From the NCBI GenBank assembly GCA_958510875.1, contig OY294070.1, positions 43,042,306 to 43,106,305 on the forward strand: DNA of 64,000 nt. Reading direction: 5' to 3'. Positions 44,730-56,440 of the stretch are shown piece by piece (the first letter of the stretch is position 1; each line of letters starts with the position of its first letter). The stretch is from Endomychus coccineus (Eukaryota; Arthropoda; Insecta; Coleoptera; Endomychidae). The notes below the pieces were generated by a model. That model worked only from the letters and a program-made list of their open reading frames with translations. It ran no database searches and was not told the origin of the DNA. The position numbers and the translations under genes are program-made.

Positions 44730-46176
44730 TTATCACTGCAGCATAATTATTTTCTCTGAACTCATTGTTCTGTGATATAAATATTTCTTGAATGCGCCGC
44801 TGCAGTGCTGCACATTTCATTTATTATTTGTGGTCCTGTTTGTCGGAGGATGAGGGCTGACGTTGAGTATTACATCTTAAATAGTATACAATTTTACATT
44901 ACGATTTACAATCATGGTCGTCCCGACTCAAGAATGAAACCTTTTTATTGTGAAGTAAGTATTATAATATTATATAAAGGTTAAACGACTCCATGAATGG
45001 TATTATTTAGTTCATAGTATAGGATATTCGTAAAAAACTGAAGCAGTACATTCTGACCAATTGTGTCGTAAATGCCGGTCTATTATTAATTCGAAGTTCG
45101 AAGATAACGTCGACCGTTGAAACAAGTAGGAAGGAGAGTTATTCAAACTTCATGGTCATATTTTCTTACAGATTTTTTGATCAAGGAATGAACAAAAAAC
45201 TAGCGATTCGTTCTTCAAGCGTGAATGCATTTCATATTATGTATCTAGATTTATCTAATATACCTACGACGCATGTTAACTTCATATCACTTGATTGAAA
45301 AGATGTTGTATTTTTTGTCAATTCTAGATAGTCTTGGGTTTAATGAAAAAGATAAACGTTTTAGTATTATTTTATTGAAGTTTTGTTAAAATACATAGCA
45401 AATACCTATTACTACCATCTATAGTAATCTATACATTACCTAATACTCCAACTATACATTAAATAGTATATCAATATACGTGTTTCTAATGATTATTCAA
45501 TAAATTAATGTTTGTAGAAGTAAAGGATGGCCATGGACCATTGCAGTGTGGATATCTACCCTCTCATGCTTGGAGTAATGATATATTTATTTGTTCTATT
45601 CACTGAAAGAAGTCTGGTGCCTTGAAGTGAGGAGATTCAACACTTTCATTGGTATTTGACGGCATGTTCTAAGGATTTTGAAGTCGCAGCATTGAAGAAT
45701 TTAGTAAGTAACTACATTTTATATTTCATACACATTACTCAATCTATTTGTTGGCTATTAAACATCAGCACAGGTTCACAAATGAGTATTGTACAGACCT
45801 TAATATGTATGTAGGTAGGGGAGGGTAGTACACAATTTATCAATTTTTGGTTCTGTTTATGAAATATTATATCAACAGTAAATATTTTAAATTATTTTTA
45901 GTAGTCTTCGAAAGCTAAGCAAAATTTAGCAAGTCCATATTTAGTAGCACAAATAGTCTACTGGGCTACATTTTGATGTTGACATTTGATTCATTGTGTA
46001 CCATGTATGGTACACAATGAATCTTATAGTGAAACACAATGAAAAGCTAGTAACAAAACTTTTAATTTCAACTTTAGAAACAAAGAGAACATATTCTTAT
46101 CAAAAACATCTATGAAAAATGCTTAATTATCAACAAAAGAAACCTTTGAAATCAGATTATTCAGCGCACCGATTAT
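44730..46176. other. Non-coding, nothing recognised
   Basis: AT-rich. The only structure seen is the short palindrome at 45988. Confidence 0.4.
45988..46023. repeat. Perfect 36-bp palindrome
   Basis: 17-bp arms (GATTCATTGTGTACCAT) around GT. It lies about 150 bp beyond the pogo coding end. It could be a terminator-like hairpin or part of the transposon end. Confidence 0.7.
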
Positions 46177-48095
46177 TTAACGCACAATCATATTTTGGAA
46201 GTTTATTCCAAATTTTGTAATAAGCAGAAAGTCTGTTATTAGCTGTACAAATACGTTTAGACAAAATCATAACAATATCCACTTTCATTGCTATAGTAAT
46301 GTCCAGGGCATCAGGGAAACGGAAACTCTCAGTGACTTTGCTGCTTTTCCTGAGGTAGGAAACTCTAAATTCGTCAGGACCTTCGAACGTCTCTAAAATT
46401 TCGCAACATAATGCACATTTTCAGGAAACTTTATTAGCACAAATGATTCTTTTTCGAATTAAGTAATCTCATTTAAAATTACTTGATCCTTATGTCTCCT
46501 TTTCAAGATTGAAATATTGTAATTATAATTATATATAATAATTATCGTCGTCTGAAGAATTCTGTAGTTCCATTTCCATTGATTCTGAATCAGTGTCTGA
46601 AGTGTTGTCAACAATTTTCATTCACTTTTTTCTCATGCTTTTATGCTTGTCCTTGTCATTTGATAATTCAGATAGGTTTCGTTTTGTTTCCTTAGATAGT
46701 TTTATTTTGGACTTTTTCTTCTCTTCGGTTTTATACGCTAGCTCTTTTATCTCAGGAGTATTTGTTTTGGGTTTTCTATCTTTTCGGTTGTTTTTTCTTG
46801 GAGCCGCCTTTGGTAAGCCTGGAAACTCTTTTGGAGAGAGAAAACTAATTATTTTGGTATTATCATCACCACCAAACTGTCCTGGTACTGGGGGAACGGC
46901 ATTCAGTTGTGACTGCTTTTCTGCAGAATCATTCAATGTTCCTCCTGACATTGAACATGCTCATCATCACTACTTGCACTTGCCACGTCTGCATTATCAT
47001 TATCTTCATCAGTTACGAAAATAACACCCTCTCGTCTAGTTGTCCCGACATCATCGTTTTCTTGTGGTCTGTCAGTCGCTGAAGATGACATAAAATCGAT
47101 ATCGGAAAAAATATGTTTATTTAGTGGATTCCAGTAAGTAGACTTGAAGCCAGATATAATATTCTCAGGGTTCATAGCTTTAGAATTCGCAAATCCTACG
47201 CATTTGGCGATCTGATACAAAGTCATTGGAACTCCAGGATGATTTACAAGCTACGAATCTGCAGCACTATTGTAGAAGGTTTTGACAGAAAAAACTGCCT
47301 TGTCTAGCGGCTGTAATTTGTTACTACAGTGAGGTGGCAGTGTCAAAATTGTTATACCAGATGCTCTTGCAATTTCTGCTATTTCTAGTGACACGTGGGA
47401 CTGATTGTCATATATTAGGATGGGATGGTCTATCTAAAGTGGTATTGGAATGTTAAATAAAATGTTTGAGTACCTCTAGGAATAATTCTGAATTCATACA
47501 CCCACTTGGATTAGCTAGTCCTAAGTCCCTGGTGGAGCCCCAGATAGCAGGCTTGAATTTTTTGCGTGGAAATACAATGATAGCTGGCAGGAAAGTTCCA
47601 TCAGCGCCAATAATAGCAACTGTAGTTGCCAGCGTCCCTCTTTCAGCACTGGAACATTGATTCAGCTGCTTCACGCTTTTTTTGTCAACAACTTTTTGAG
47701 GCTGCTGCACTGTTGTGGTTCCAGTCTCATCTAAATTATAAATTCTAACTTCTTCAACAACAGATGGATGTTTTCTATAAAGTGTTTTTTAAATTGGAAA
47801 AGAATAAACCAACATTATGTTTATTGAAGGAAGTAAGGCGTGATAAAGAGCAAGGCTCGGGCTTTCTAATACTTAAACATTTTGATCTTTTAATAAATGC
47901 GCGCAGCCAATCTTTGCTGGTGGACTTATTGGTATTCCAGCTTTGAGGTTCTTTAATATTATATTGAGTCCATATGACATTTCACTACATGTCTTAATAT
48001 AGTCACATAATGACTTCTCCTGAGTTCTGGTGAAAACAGATCTCACAGCATAGTTTGGCTTCATTCTTGCATTTGGGTTTTCTGTGTTTTAAAAC
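46177..48095 (-). pseudogene. pogo-like transposase (DDE_1) relic
   Basis: Minus strand, high to low. NARMKPNYAVRSVFTRTQEK..LCDYI (N-terminal DNA-binding region) is at 48085-47990, and LSIRKPEPCSLSRLTSFNKHNVGLFFSNL at 47880-47790. A first Asp region precedes VQQPQKVVDKKSVKQLN. GTLATTVAIIGADGTFLPAI and RGSTRDLG-like segments follow at 47640-47540. LIYDNQSHVSLEIAEIA (second Asp) is near 47412 and PPHCSNKLQPLDKAVF (third Asp), 34 residues on, near 47305. Then come a TYWNPLNKHIF segment, an acidic stretch and a basic tail (46951-46622). A further C-terminal piece, VLIKFPENVHYVAKI-like to FGINFQNMIVR, ends at 46177. Several stops and shifts. Confidence 0.85.
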
Positions 48096-48117
48096 ATATC
48101 TTCTCAGGGTGGTAAAT

Positions 48118-48415
48118 TTCTCAATTAGTAACTTGTTATGTGAAATTTGAATTTCTGTTTACTGAGGGTTCGTATCCTTCAGGTAAAATATAAAGAAATG
48201 TATTCTCATAGTTGTGGAATTAAATTAAGAAATTAAAATAACCAAAAGAAATAGGAGCAATAGAAAATTATCCACATTGTAGATTTCTTCTTTACTGTAT
48301 AAGCATTTCTCAATTAGTAACTTTTTATGTGAGATTTGAATTTCTGTTTACTGAGGGTTTGTAGATTTTCAGGTAAAATATGAAGAAATGTATTCCCATA
48401 ATTGTGGGAATATGT
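48118..48415. repeat. Direct duplication of about 100 bp
   Basis: TTTCTCAATTAGTAACTT...TTACTGAGGGTT...AAGAAATGTATTC occurs at 48118-48215 and 48306-48400, about 188 bp apart and about 88 percent alike. It lies upstream of the pogo relic. Confidence 0.75.
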
Positions 48416-48839
48416 GATCATTGCTTTGGGTACAGGATATTATTTCTTCCTTGAGACTTATATTTATGAACCTCAGTGTTTTTCAAATCTAGTCAAGTTC
48501 TTTCTAACATAGCAGAAGTTATGAATGACAAGCTGATAGTAAAGTGACATAATCTGTAGTGACAGAAATTGGTTTGCAGTAAGCAGTGTGACCCAGATGT
48601 CAAGTAATTCACTAATTAATAAATAAATTTAACTATAGTTTCAATAACGCTGTTGCTTTTGATATGCAAGTCTTTAATAGCAAAAATAATATTTTGCTGT
48701 ATTAATTTTGCGTTTTTAAAAATATTTATTTCAAGTAGGCGTGTGTCGTCAATGGCACTGTTTATCCGTTTGTCAGTAAATTGCACATTAACGATTGTGT
48801 TTCCTTCATAAGAACAATCGAGAATTACGAGAAATATGA

Positions 48840-48990
48840 TGTTAGAAAGCTTCATTCAAAGTAATAACAATTATGATATTGCATCTGAAATATATTCCAA
48901 TTGCTATCCAGAAAACAACCTAATAAAGCTATTTTCAAGAGGTTAAAAGAAAATCTTAATAATTGTGGATCTTTCAACAAACCAAGATCA
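48840..48990 (+). pseudogene. Mariner-type N-terminal (DUF4817-like) fragment
   Basis: MLESFIQSNNNYDIASEIYSN is followed after a frameshift by AIFKRLKENLNNCGSFNKPR-like sequence. This is the helix-turn-helix head found in insect D41D-type transposases (pattern ..A...Y...P......FKRL..NL...GSF..PR). A second copy lies inverted at 59500-59660. Confidence 0.6.
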
Positions 48991-49169
48991 ACAAAATCAG
49001 ATATTTATATCTAATTTTATAATTCATTACAATTACAAAATATTGAAGCTGATGTTGATCATGTTCGATACAGAAATTACACCTATTCATAACACTGAAC
49101 TGTATTATAAACATGAAGATTTGAAACGGAATTCACACAGTCTATAAGATTTTCTCAGAGTTCATTTAT

Positions 49170-49451
49170 GTGTTTACTGTTTTTCTTGTATACTTCCACT
49201 TTAGTGTAGCCTCTGAATAAAATATCCAGTGGCGTTGAGTCAGGTGATCGTGGTGGCCGCCTCTCTGGTCCGTTACTTCCCATCCAGTTATGTCTAAATT
49301 TGGTATTCAATAATTCTAAAACGGTCCTGATATTATGAGGTGGTGCACCATCTTGTTGGAAGAACAGATTTCTTGCCTTAATTAAGGGTAGTCTGTAAAT
49401 TCCTCTATAATTTTATGGTTCAAGATTTCGTAGTACCGTTGCCAATTAAGA
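49170..49451 (-). pseudogene. Mariner D41D transposase, C-terminal half of a split copy
   Basis: Minus strand: a WQRYYEILNHKIIEEF segment, then LFFQQDGAPPHNIRTVLELL (second Asp) and RRPPRSPDSTPLDILFRGY (third Asp), with 41 residues between the two. Its front half lies 3.7 kb away at 53173-53640. The gap is filled by a PLE flanked by CAATTAAGA (49443-49451) and CAATTGAGA (53164-53172). Confidence 0.82.
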
Positions 49452-49525
49452 GTTCTTGACCCAGGTATGAATTGTATATAAATTCTCGGGAAATAGGTCA
49501 CACTAATAAATATGCGAATTATTTT

Positions 49526-49570
49526 AGTCTTTACTTACGTTTCGGTCTTACGACCATCATCAGAAGACGT
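49526..49570 (-). ncRNA. Type I hammerhead ribozyme candidate (PLE family A)
   Basis: Minus strand: stem I GUCUU, core CUGAUGA, U, stem II GGUC-GUAA-GACC, GAAA, stem III CGUAAGU, cleavage triplet GUA, stem I partner AAGAC. The predicted cut is between 49532 and 49531. All invariant core bases are present, the best family A copy in the window. Decayed relatives are at 11060-11110 and 32480-32530. Confidence 0.8.
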
Positions 49571-50486
49571 ATCAATGTCTAAAACGGAATTTCTTAAAAC
49601 TAATTGTATCAAGCACAAAGTGTTTTTATCGCACTAATTTCAATTAAAAATGCCCAAGTCGCCGAAACGAACAGAAACACGAGTAATCGAAATTGTAACA
49701 TTTATGTTTTAAGTATATGAATATGTATCAAGAATCCACTGCATAGCAATTTTCTTATAATATTCGAAGTCGTTTCAAGCATGTTTTAATAAGATTGAAA
49801 CCAAAGAATATATCGCTCAAGTATCCACTCTCCAACCAGATGTTAAAATTTATGAGGTAACAGAAAAAGGTTGTCAGACCTTATTAGAAATATTGCGATT
49901 TGAGCATTCTACCTAAAATATACTTTTAACACTATAAAAACACATTTAGGAATTTGCGAAGGTCTTAATTAATTAAATTAGTATAAATATGACTTAATGA
50001 TTGCACTTCAGTTCTATGATTTACTGACTTGGAGTCACGTTTTATGATAATCATCTCCAGAAAAGATTTATAATAATTGGTTTCTTTAGTTAAAATATTA
50101 ACATTTTTGTAATCGAATTGATGATAATCTAACAATGTTTAGCAAGGTGTTTAGTATGACCGCATTAAATAGAATTGTTGAACATTTTAGCAGTTTTATT
50201 TACTATTTACAAACTAATTTCAACTGGTACAAAACAAATATATTATGCAGTAAACAAACGTAGAGTATTCGCTATGCTAGTTGCCGCAATGCTGCTTCTT
50301 CTCTTTAGACTAGCGACGTTGTCAAACTTAAATGTTGCACATAAAAGTAGACAGCGCCAACACAAGGGCGGTATAAATACTTTTAACATAATAAAGACGC
50401 ATGTAGGAATTTGCAAGGGTTTCAATTAATTGAATTAGTAAAGACTTGATGACTGAATGTCTGTTCTATGATTTACAGACTTGGAG

Positions 50487-50699
50487 TCACGTTTTATGTG
50501 AAACCTCCAGAATAGATCTTTCATAATAATTGGTTTCCTTAGTTGAAATATTAACATTTTTGTAATAGAAATGATGGTTATAATCTAAACAATGTTTAGC
50601 AAGGGCGGTGGAATTTCCACAGTTTTTTTCTTGTACTATACTTATGGCCATACATCCTTTTTTGTAAATATTGTTTGGAGATTCCTGTATAAGTCCCAT
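50487..50699 (-). pseudogene. PLE family A GIY-YIG endonuclease fragment
   Basis: NSTALAKHCLDYNHHFYYKN and TNYYERSILEVSH match the C-terminal part of the GIY-YIG domain seen at 11640-11770. The catalytic N-terminal GIY and YIG motifs are absent or unreadable here. Confidence 0.78.
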
Positions 50700-51301
50700 C
50701 GCAGTCTAAACAAGATGATTTATATACTGAGTGGGTTTGTTTATCTTTAGGTTTTATGCGTTTTATGGTTTATGCGCAATAATTTTACATATTTTTTTAA
50801 AACAATTCTCAATTTTCTCTGAGGTCTCCGGAATGTATGGTATTGTTATAAAATTATCTGTAATACAGATGTTAAAAGTATATTTTAGGTAGAATGTAGA
50901 AATAACAATATTTTCAATAAGATCTGACAACATTTTTCTATTACCTCATAAATTTTAACATCTGGTTCGAAAGTGGATACTTGAGCGTTATATTTCGGTT
51001 ATTTAAACATTTATTCATTGCTTGAAATGACGAATATTATAAGAAAATTGCTATGGAGTGGATTCTTGATACATATTCATATACAACATTAAAGTGTTAC
51101 AATTTCGATTACACGTGTTTCTGTTCGTTTCGGCGACGTGGCCATTTTTAATTTAATCTAGTTCAATAATGGCGCTTTGTGCTTATTACAATTAGTATTA
51201 AGAAATCCCGTTTTAGACATTGACACGTCTTCTGATGAAATGTACGTAAAGACGAAAATAATTATCTTATGTGTTATTATGGCCTATTTCTCGAGCATGT
51301 A

Positions 51302-53159
51302 GGGTATTCCACGAGAGCCGTTCGTTAGAAGTTTTCGTGGTTAGAAAAAAACTAGAATTCTGAAATTTTGGGTTCCAGGGTTATCCAAGATTTTCTTTCT
51401 TTTCAGAATATTTTCAAGATCATACTACTTCCGGTTACACCCTCAGTCGCCATTAACTTCCTTATTTTTAATGGAACACCCGGTATATTATTTCATTTTT
51501 AGAGTCCTGAGAAAATTTCATAGTGGATTCCATCAGGTTTCCCTATACCTATTTTCAATTTTTTCTTAGATATCTTGATTTTTTTGAAAATTTTGACAGA
51601 TGTAGCGCTGTTTTGAGCATTGCGCCCTTTAACTAATTTCGACTGGTGGAAAGCGCTTCTGGGGTAGACGGAAGCACAGGAATGATTCTTTCGAAAGCCA
51701 TATTGACAACTGATTTATCGCATACAGGGTATCCAAAATATAATGACCAATTACATCATTTTAAAAGTTGAAAAAGTTCGTTTTTTCAAATGGGACACCC
51801 TGTATTTTATTGGATGGTCGGATGCAGAATTTTATTCGGAATCGATTTGCTGTAACATTCCCTATACCTATTTCCAATGGTTTTCTTCTTAATCCATATT
51901 TTTATCAAAAGGTGATCAAACTCCAAAAGTTCTACCAAAATTTAAATGCGGCAAGATATCTGGAGATACTGAGAGGGTTTGTTAGTGATTTTCTAAATGC
52001 CCTACCTCCACGTGATAGAGCAAACAGTTGGTATCAGATTGATGGTGATCCAGCACATTTCACTATAGCTGTACACTGGCAATTGTCACTGATGTTCGAG
52101 GATCCGTGGATTGGCCTGCGAGGACCTTGGAACTGGCCACCCAGATCACCCGATTTGACCCCCTTGGATTTTTACCTCTGGGGTCGCATAAAAGAACTAG
52201 TGTACTCTAGGCCGGTACAAACTAGAGAGGAATTGTTGAACCGTGTTCACCATGCGCTTACTAATATAAGTCCAGACGAACTTCGGAGGTCTGTTTCGCG
52301 AGGAGTATATGACAGAGTTATTCAGTGTTTGAACCAAAATGGAGGTCATATAGAACAATCATTGTAATTTTACATTCTCTTATTATTTTATGTCATTATG
52401 TTCCAATTTTTTGTTTTTATTTTATATTTCGTTCTAAATGTTATGTACTAATGTCATGTTCTAATTAAAGTAAATTTTTTACCGTTTCATTGATGTTTAT
52501 TTGGCTTCGAAAGGCAAGCGATATTTCGGTTTCTGCCAAAAAACCACATTAAAATAAAAAATATGGATTAACAAGAAAACCACTGGAAATAGGTATAGGG
52601 AATGTTATAGCAAATCGATGCAGAATCAAATTCTGCATCCGACCATCCAATAAAATACAGGATGTCCTATTTGAAAAACGAACTTTTTCAACTTTTAAAA
52701 TGATGTAAATGGTCATCAAATTTTGGATACCCTGTATGCGATAAATCAGTTGTCAATAAGGCATTCGAAAGAATCATTCCTGTGCTTCCGTCTACCCCAG
52801 AAGCGCTTTCCACCAGTCGAAATTGGTTAAAGGGCGCAATGCTCAAAACAGCGCTACATCTCTCAACATTTTCAAAAAAATCAAGATATCTAAGAAAAAA
52901 TTGAAAATAGGTATAAGGAAACCTGATGGAATCCACTATGAAATTTTCTCAGGAATCTAAAAATGAAATAATATACCGGGTGTTCCATTTAAAATAAGGA
53001 AGTTGATGGCGACTTCCGGTGTAACCGGAAGTAGTATGATCTTGAAAATATTTTGAAAAGAAAGAAAATCTTGGATAACCCTGGAACCCAAATTTTCAGA
53101 ATTCTAACTTTTTTCTAACCACGAAAACTTCTAACGAACGGCTCTCGTGGAATATCCTG
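51302..53159. mobile_element. Snapback mariner derivative with 600-bp inverted arms
   Basis: Inverted arms 51302-51899 and 52561-53159, about 90 percent alike, around a 660-bp loop. The outer ends read GGGTATTCCACGAGAGCCG and, from the other side, CAGGATATTCCACGAGAGCCG. TA flanks both sides (51300-51301 and 53160-53161), as for Tc1/mariner. The loop holds the C-terminal half of a D41D transposase. Normal members of this superfamily have much shorter terminal repeats, so this copy probably arose by inverted duplication of its end. Confidence 0.85.
51900..52367 (+). pseudogene. Mariner D41D transposase, C-terminal half
   Basis: The frame opens at 51768, inside the left inverted arm, but transposase-like sequence occupies only the loop: NSWYQIDGDPAHFTIAVHWQ (second Asp; usual form QQDGAPAH), 41 residues to PPRSPDLTPLDFYLWGRIK (third Asp), then TREELLNRVHHAL and the C-terminus VIQCLNQNGGHIEQSL. 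Open to the natural stop at 52365, so fairly young. The first Asp and DNA-binding domain are missing. Confidence 0.85.
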
Positions 53160-53172
53160 TATACAATTGAGA

Positions 53173-53640
53173 TTTTCTTGATATATGCGATATGTTAAAA
53201 TACAAAATCAAGGCGACCCTGAGATTGAACGTCGGCGGTACGGTGACGGTTCATATCAGACCAATAGTGCTCGTTATGCCTGTTGAAAATTCCAGCACTG
53301 CTAATGAAGGCTTCATCTGTACAAACTATATTTTTTAAGAATAATGAATCTTGTTGACATTTCTGACGATACTATAAGTAAGAATTTATTTTAATATAGA
53401 CTTTCAGTGCACTATGGCAACAGCGCTGTATACATCTGCGCCTCTTTCCAACGCATAGGAATTGGTGTGTGGTTGTGTGGTGTGAGTTGTTGTCGATCGG
53501 AACTAGTAGCTTCTTGTAAAATTCAAGTTTATTATTAATACAGTTCACATTTATATTTCGTCGATATTTCATTTCAATTGCCCTGTGGTTAGTGTCAAGT
53601 GGATTTGAGTAAGCATCTATAAGTTTCTCTAACATTTTAT
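53173..53640 (-). pseudogene. Mariner D41D transposase, N-terminal half of a split copy
   Basis: Minus strand: VCTDEAFISSAGIFNRHNEHYW carries the first catalytic Asp (codon 53317-53315); the usual form is FTDEA.F...G..N.HN.HYW. Then QGRLDF where QGRFGFNVW would be expected. Upstream frames to 53635 (SNPLDTNHRAIEMKYRRN) may be the region before it. Its C-terminal half continues at 49451-49170 beyond the inserted PLE. Confidence 0.78.
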
Positions 53641-53984
53641 GGTTCCTCCTTCCAGATTTGATGCGATTAGCAATTGAAGCCGGCCACGTGAGTTAATAAG
53701 GGCGACAATCGAGAGCAGCCAGTCGGACATATTTCCAGTATGCAGTAGACCAGCACAACGGTGTTGTGATTATAGTTTCGGCAGGGAAGCAGCATTTACG
53801 ACATGACTAAGCAACTACAAACAAGCAACAAGGTTAGACATTCATATTTATTTCTTCTCCTATCATTGATTAATCGAATTGTTTGAACGCCTCCTTATTG
53901 GATTGAAATTGTACTTGATTTTAATGTTTCAATTCTGACTTCTTAACACGAGTACCAGTTGCTAGTAATTTACTTTGGTTTGAG
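53641..53984. other. Non-coding, nothing recognised
   Basis: Slightly GC-richer than average; probably the 5' part of the split mariner relic, but not readable. Confidence 0.35.
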
Positions 53985-56440
53985 ACAGTTTCCATGTGTG
54001 TGAAAACTTGTGTAAAAGCCAGCATGTTTTACATGAATAGGAAATCTAATACTAAATACTTCATTATAGGACATATCACTCTAATTGAATGCAATTTGTT
54101 TGTACCACTATTAATTTTTGACTAGCATCCTGATGGAACCATACGTTATACGGCTTAAACGAAATAGCACAATTCAAAAGAATAAGAACTGACAATACAA
54201 CAGATTTTTACTTTATTTGGATTACATTGTTGCATAAGAAGGATTCAGCCTCTCTGTACAACGATGAAACTTTCAGTGTACATTCCTGAAGATGTAAGCC
54301 TTCATATGATACTATACACAATAGGGCACCAACGAGATAGCATACTTAGAAAAAATAAAACCTGAAACTTCTCATACATTTTAAATTTTCTTTTTAATTT
54401 TTTAAGAAGGACCTATTTCAGCCTCTTAGCAATGATCAAACTTTCAGTGTAGATTCCTGATGATGTTAGTTTCAATCTGATACAATAAACAATACTGCAC
54501 AAACATGATAGAATAGTTAGAAAAAATAAAAACTGAGACTTCTCATACATTCAAATTTTAATTTTAGTTGTTTTTGCGTATGGACCCCTTTCAGCCTCTT
54601 TGTACAATGATCAAACTTCCAGTGTACATTCCTGATGATGTTAGCTTCAATCTGATGCTATAAACAAAACTGCACAAACGAGATAGAATACATAGAAAAA
54701 ATAAAAACTGAGATTTCTCATACATTCAAATTTTAATTTCATTTGTTTTTGCGTGAGGACCCTTTTCAGCCTTTTTGTATAATGATCAAACTTTCAGTGT
54801 ACATTCCTGATCATGTTAGTTTCAATCTGATACAATAAACAATACTGCACAAACATGATAGAATAGTTAGAAAAAATAAAAACTGAGACTTCTCATACAT
54901 TTTTTCCAATTTCTTTTTGCGTAAGGACCCATTCAGTCTCTTTGTGAAATGATGAAACTTTCAGAGTATGTTCCTGAAGATGTGAGCTTTCATTTTTTTT
55001 TTTGCGTATGGACCCATTGTGGTTCTCTGCAATGATGAAGCTTTCAGTGTACATTCCTGATGATGCTAGCTTCAATGTGATACTATAAACCACATAGCAC
55101 AAACATGATAGAGTAGTTAGAAAAAATAAAAACTGAGACTTCTCATACATTCAAATTTTAATTTCAATTGTTTTTGCGTAAGGACCCTTTTCAGCCTTTT
55201 TGTATAATGATCAAACTTTCAGTGTACATTCCTGATCATGTTAGTTTCAATCTGATACAATAAACAATACTGCACAAACATGATAGAATAGTTAGAAAAA
55301 ATAAAAACTGAGATTTCTCATACATTTTTTCCAATTTCTTTTTGCATAAGGACCCATTCAGTCTCTTTGTGAAATGATGAAACTTTCAGAGTACGTTCCT
55401 GAAGATGTGAGCTTTCATTTTTTTTTGCGTAAGGACCCATTGTGGTTCTCTGCAATGATGAAGCTTTCAGTGTACATTCCTGATGATGCTAGCTTCAATG
55501 TGATACCATAAACCACATAGCACAAACATGATAGAATAGTTAGAAAAAATAAAAACTGAGACTTCTCATACATTTTTTTTCAAATTTCTTTTTGCGTAAG
55601 GACCCATTCAGTCTCTTTGTGAAATGATGAAACTTTCAGAGTACATTCCTGAAGATGTGAGTTTTCATTTGCTATTATACACAATACGGCAAAAACGAGA
55701 TACTTAGAAAAAATAAAAACTGAGGCTTTTCATACATCTGGACTCACTTGTTCAGGAATGTACCCTGAAAGCATTATTGCTCAGAGAGACTGAACGGGTC
55801 CTTACGCAAAAAGAAATTGAAAAAAAAAATAAAGATGTAGAGATGTCTGTTTTAGTTTTTTTTAAGCATGCTATCTCACTTACGCCATATTGTATATATT
55901 ATCAAATTGAAGCTAACATCATCAAAAATATACACTGAAAGTTACATCATTGCACAGATGCTGAATGTGTCCTTACGCAAAAAGAAATTGAAAAAAAATA
56001 TATAAGAAATCTCAGCTTTTATTCTTTCTAAGTATGCTATCTCGTTGGAGCCCTATTGTGTATAGTATCAACCGAAAGCTCACATCTTCAAGAATTAACA
56101 CTGAAAGTTTCATAGTTCTACAGAGAGGCTGAATCCTTCTTACGCAACAATGTAATCGAAATTAAGTAAAAATCTATTAATATTGTGAGTTCTTATTCTT
56201 TTCAATTGTGTTATTTGGTTTAAGCCGTATAATGTATGGTTTCATCAGAATGCTACTCAAAAATTAATAGTGGTACAAACAAATTGCATTCAATTAGAGT
56301 GATATGTCCTATAATGAAGTATTTAGTATTAGATTTCTCATTCATGTAAAACATGTGTGAGATGCAGCGTTGACAAGTAGAAATGAGGCTGGGCTTTAAG
56401 CAGGCTCACTTCACACACATATAGTTTCTTACAATTTTAA
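53985..56440. mobile_element. Foldback element with tandem repeats in its arm
   Basis: Outer arms are 53985-54300 and 56090-56435 (for example AGGAAATCTAATACTAAATAC near 54040 and its complement near 56330). The left arm contains about ten copies of a unit of about 175 bp, some shortened to about 80 bp, built around CTTTCAGTGTACATTCCTGA and AGAAAAAATAAAAACTGAG, running from 54260 to 55730. About two copies lie inverted at 55745-56130. There is no coding frame. This plan of long inverted arms made of tandem repeats is that of Foldback-type transposons. Target duplications could not be fixed. Confidence 0.8.

Larger units (their letters stand above)
49452..51301. mobile_element. PLE family A insertion (left part), rearranged
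   Basis: From 49452 to about 50130 the sequence is minus-sense terminal repeat, 3' region and GIY-YIG tail. 50131-50365 is unassigned AT-rich sequence. 50366-50870 is a second minus-sense 3' region and GIY-YIG fragment. From 50871 to 51300 the same 3' region appears in plus sense, so there is an inversion joint near 50870. The plus-sense terminal repeat has lost its ribozyme stem II and GAAA (CUGAUGA runs straight into AAUGUACGUAAAGACG). It ends at TA 51300-51301, where the snapback element is inserted. Confidence 0.75.

Noticed and set aside
46593..47024. 143-codon plus-strand frame with membrane-like segments
   Set aside because: It is the antisense of the pogo C-terminal coding region, which has clear family features on the minus strand.
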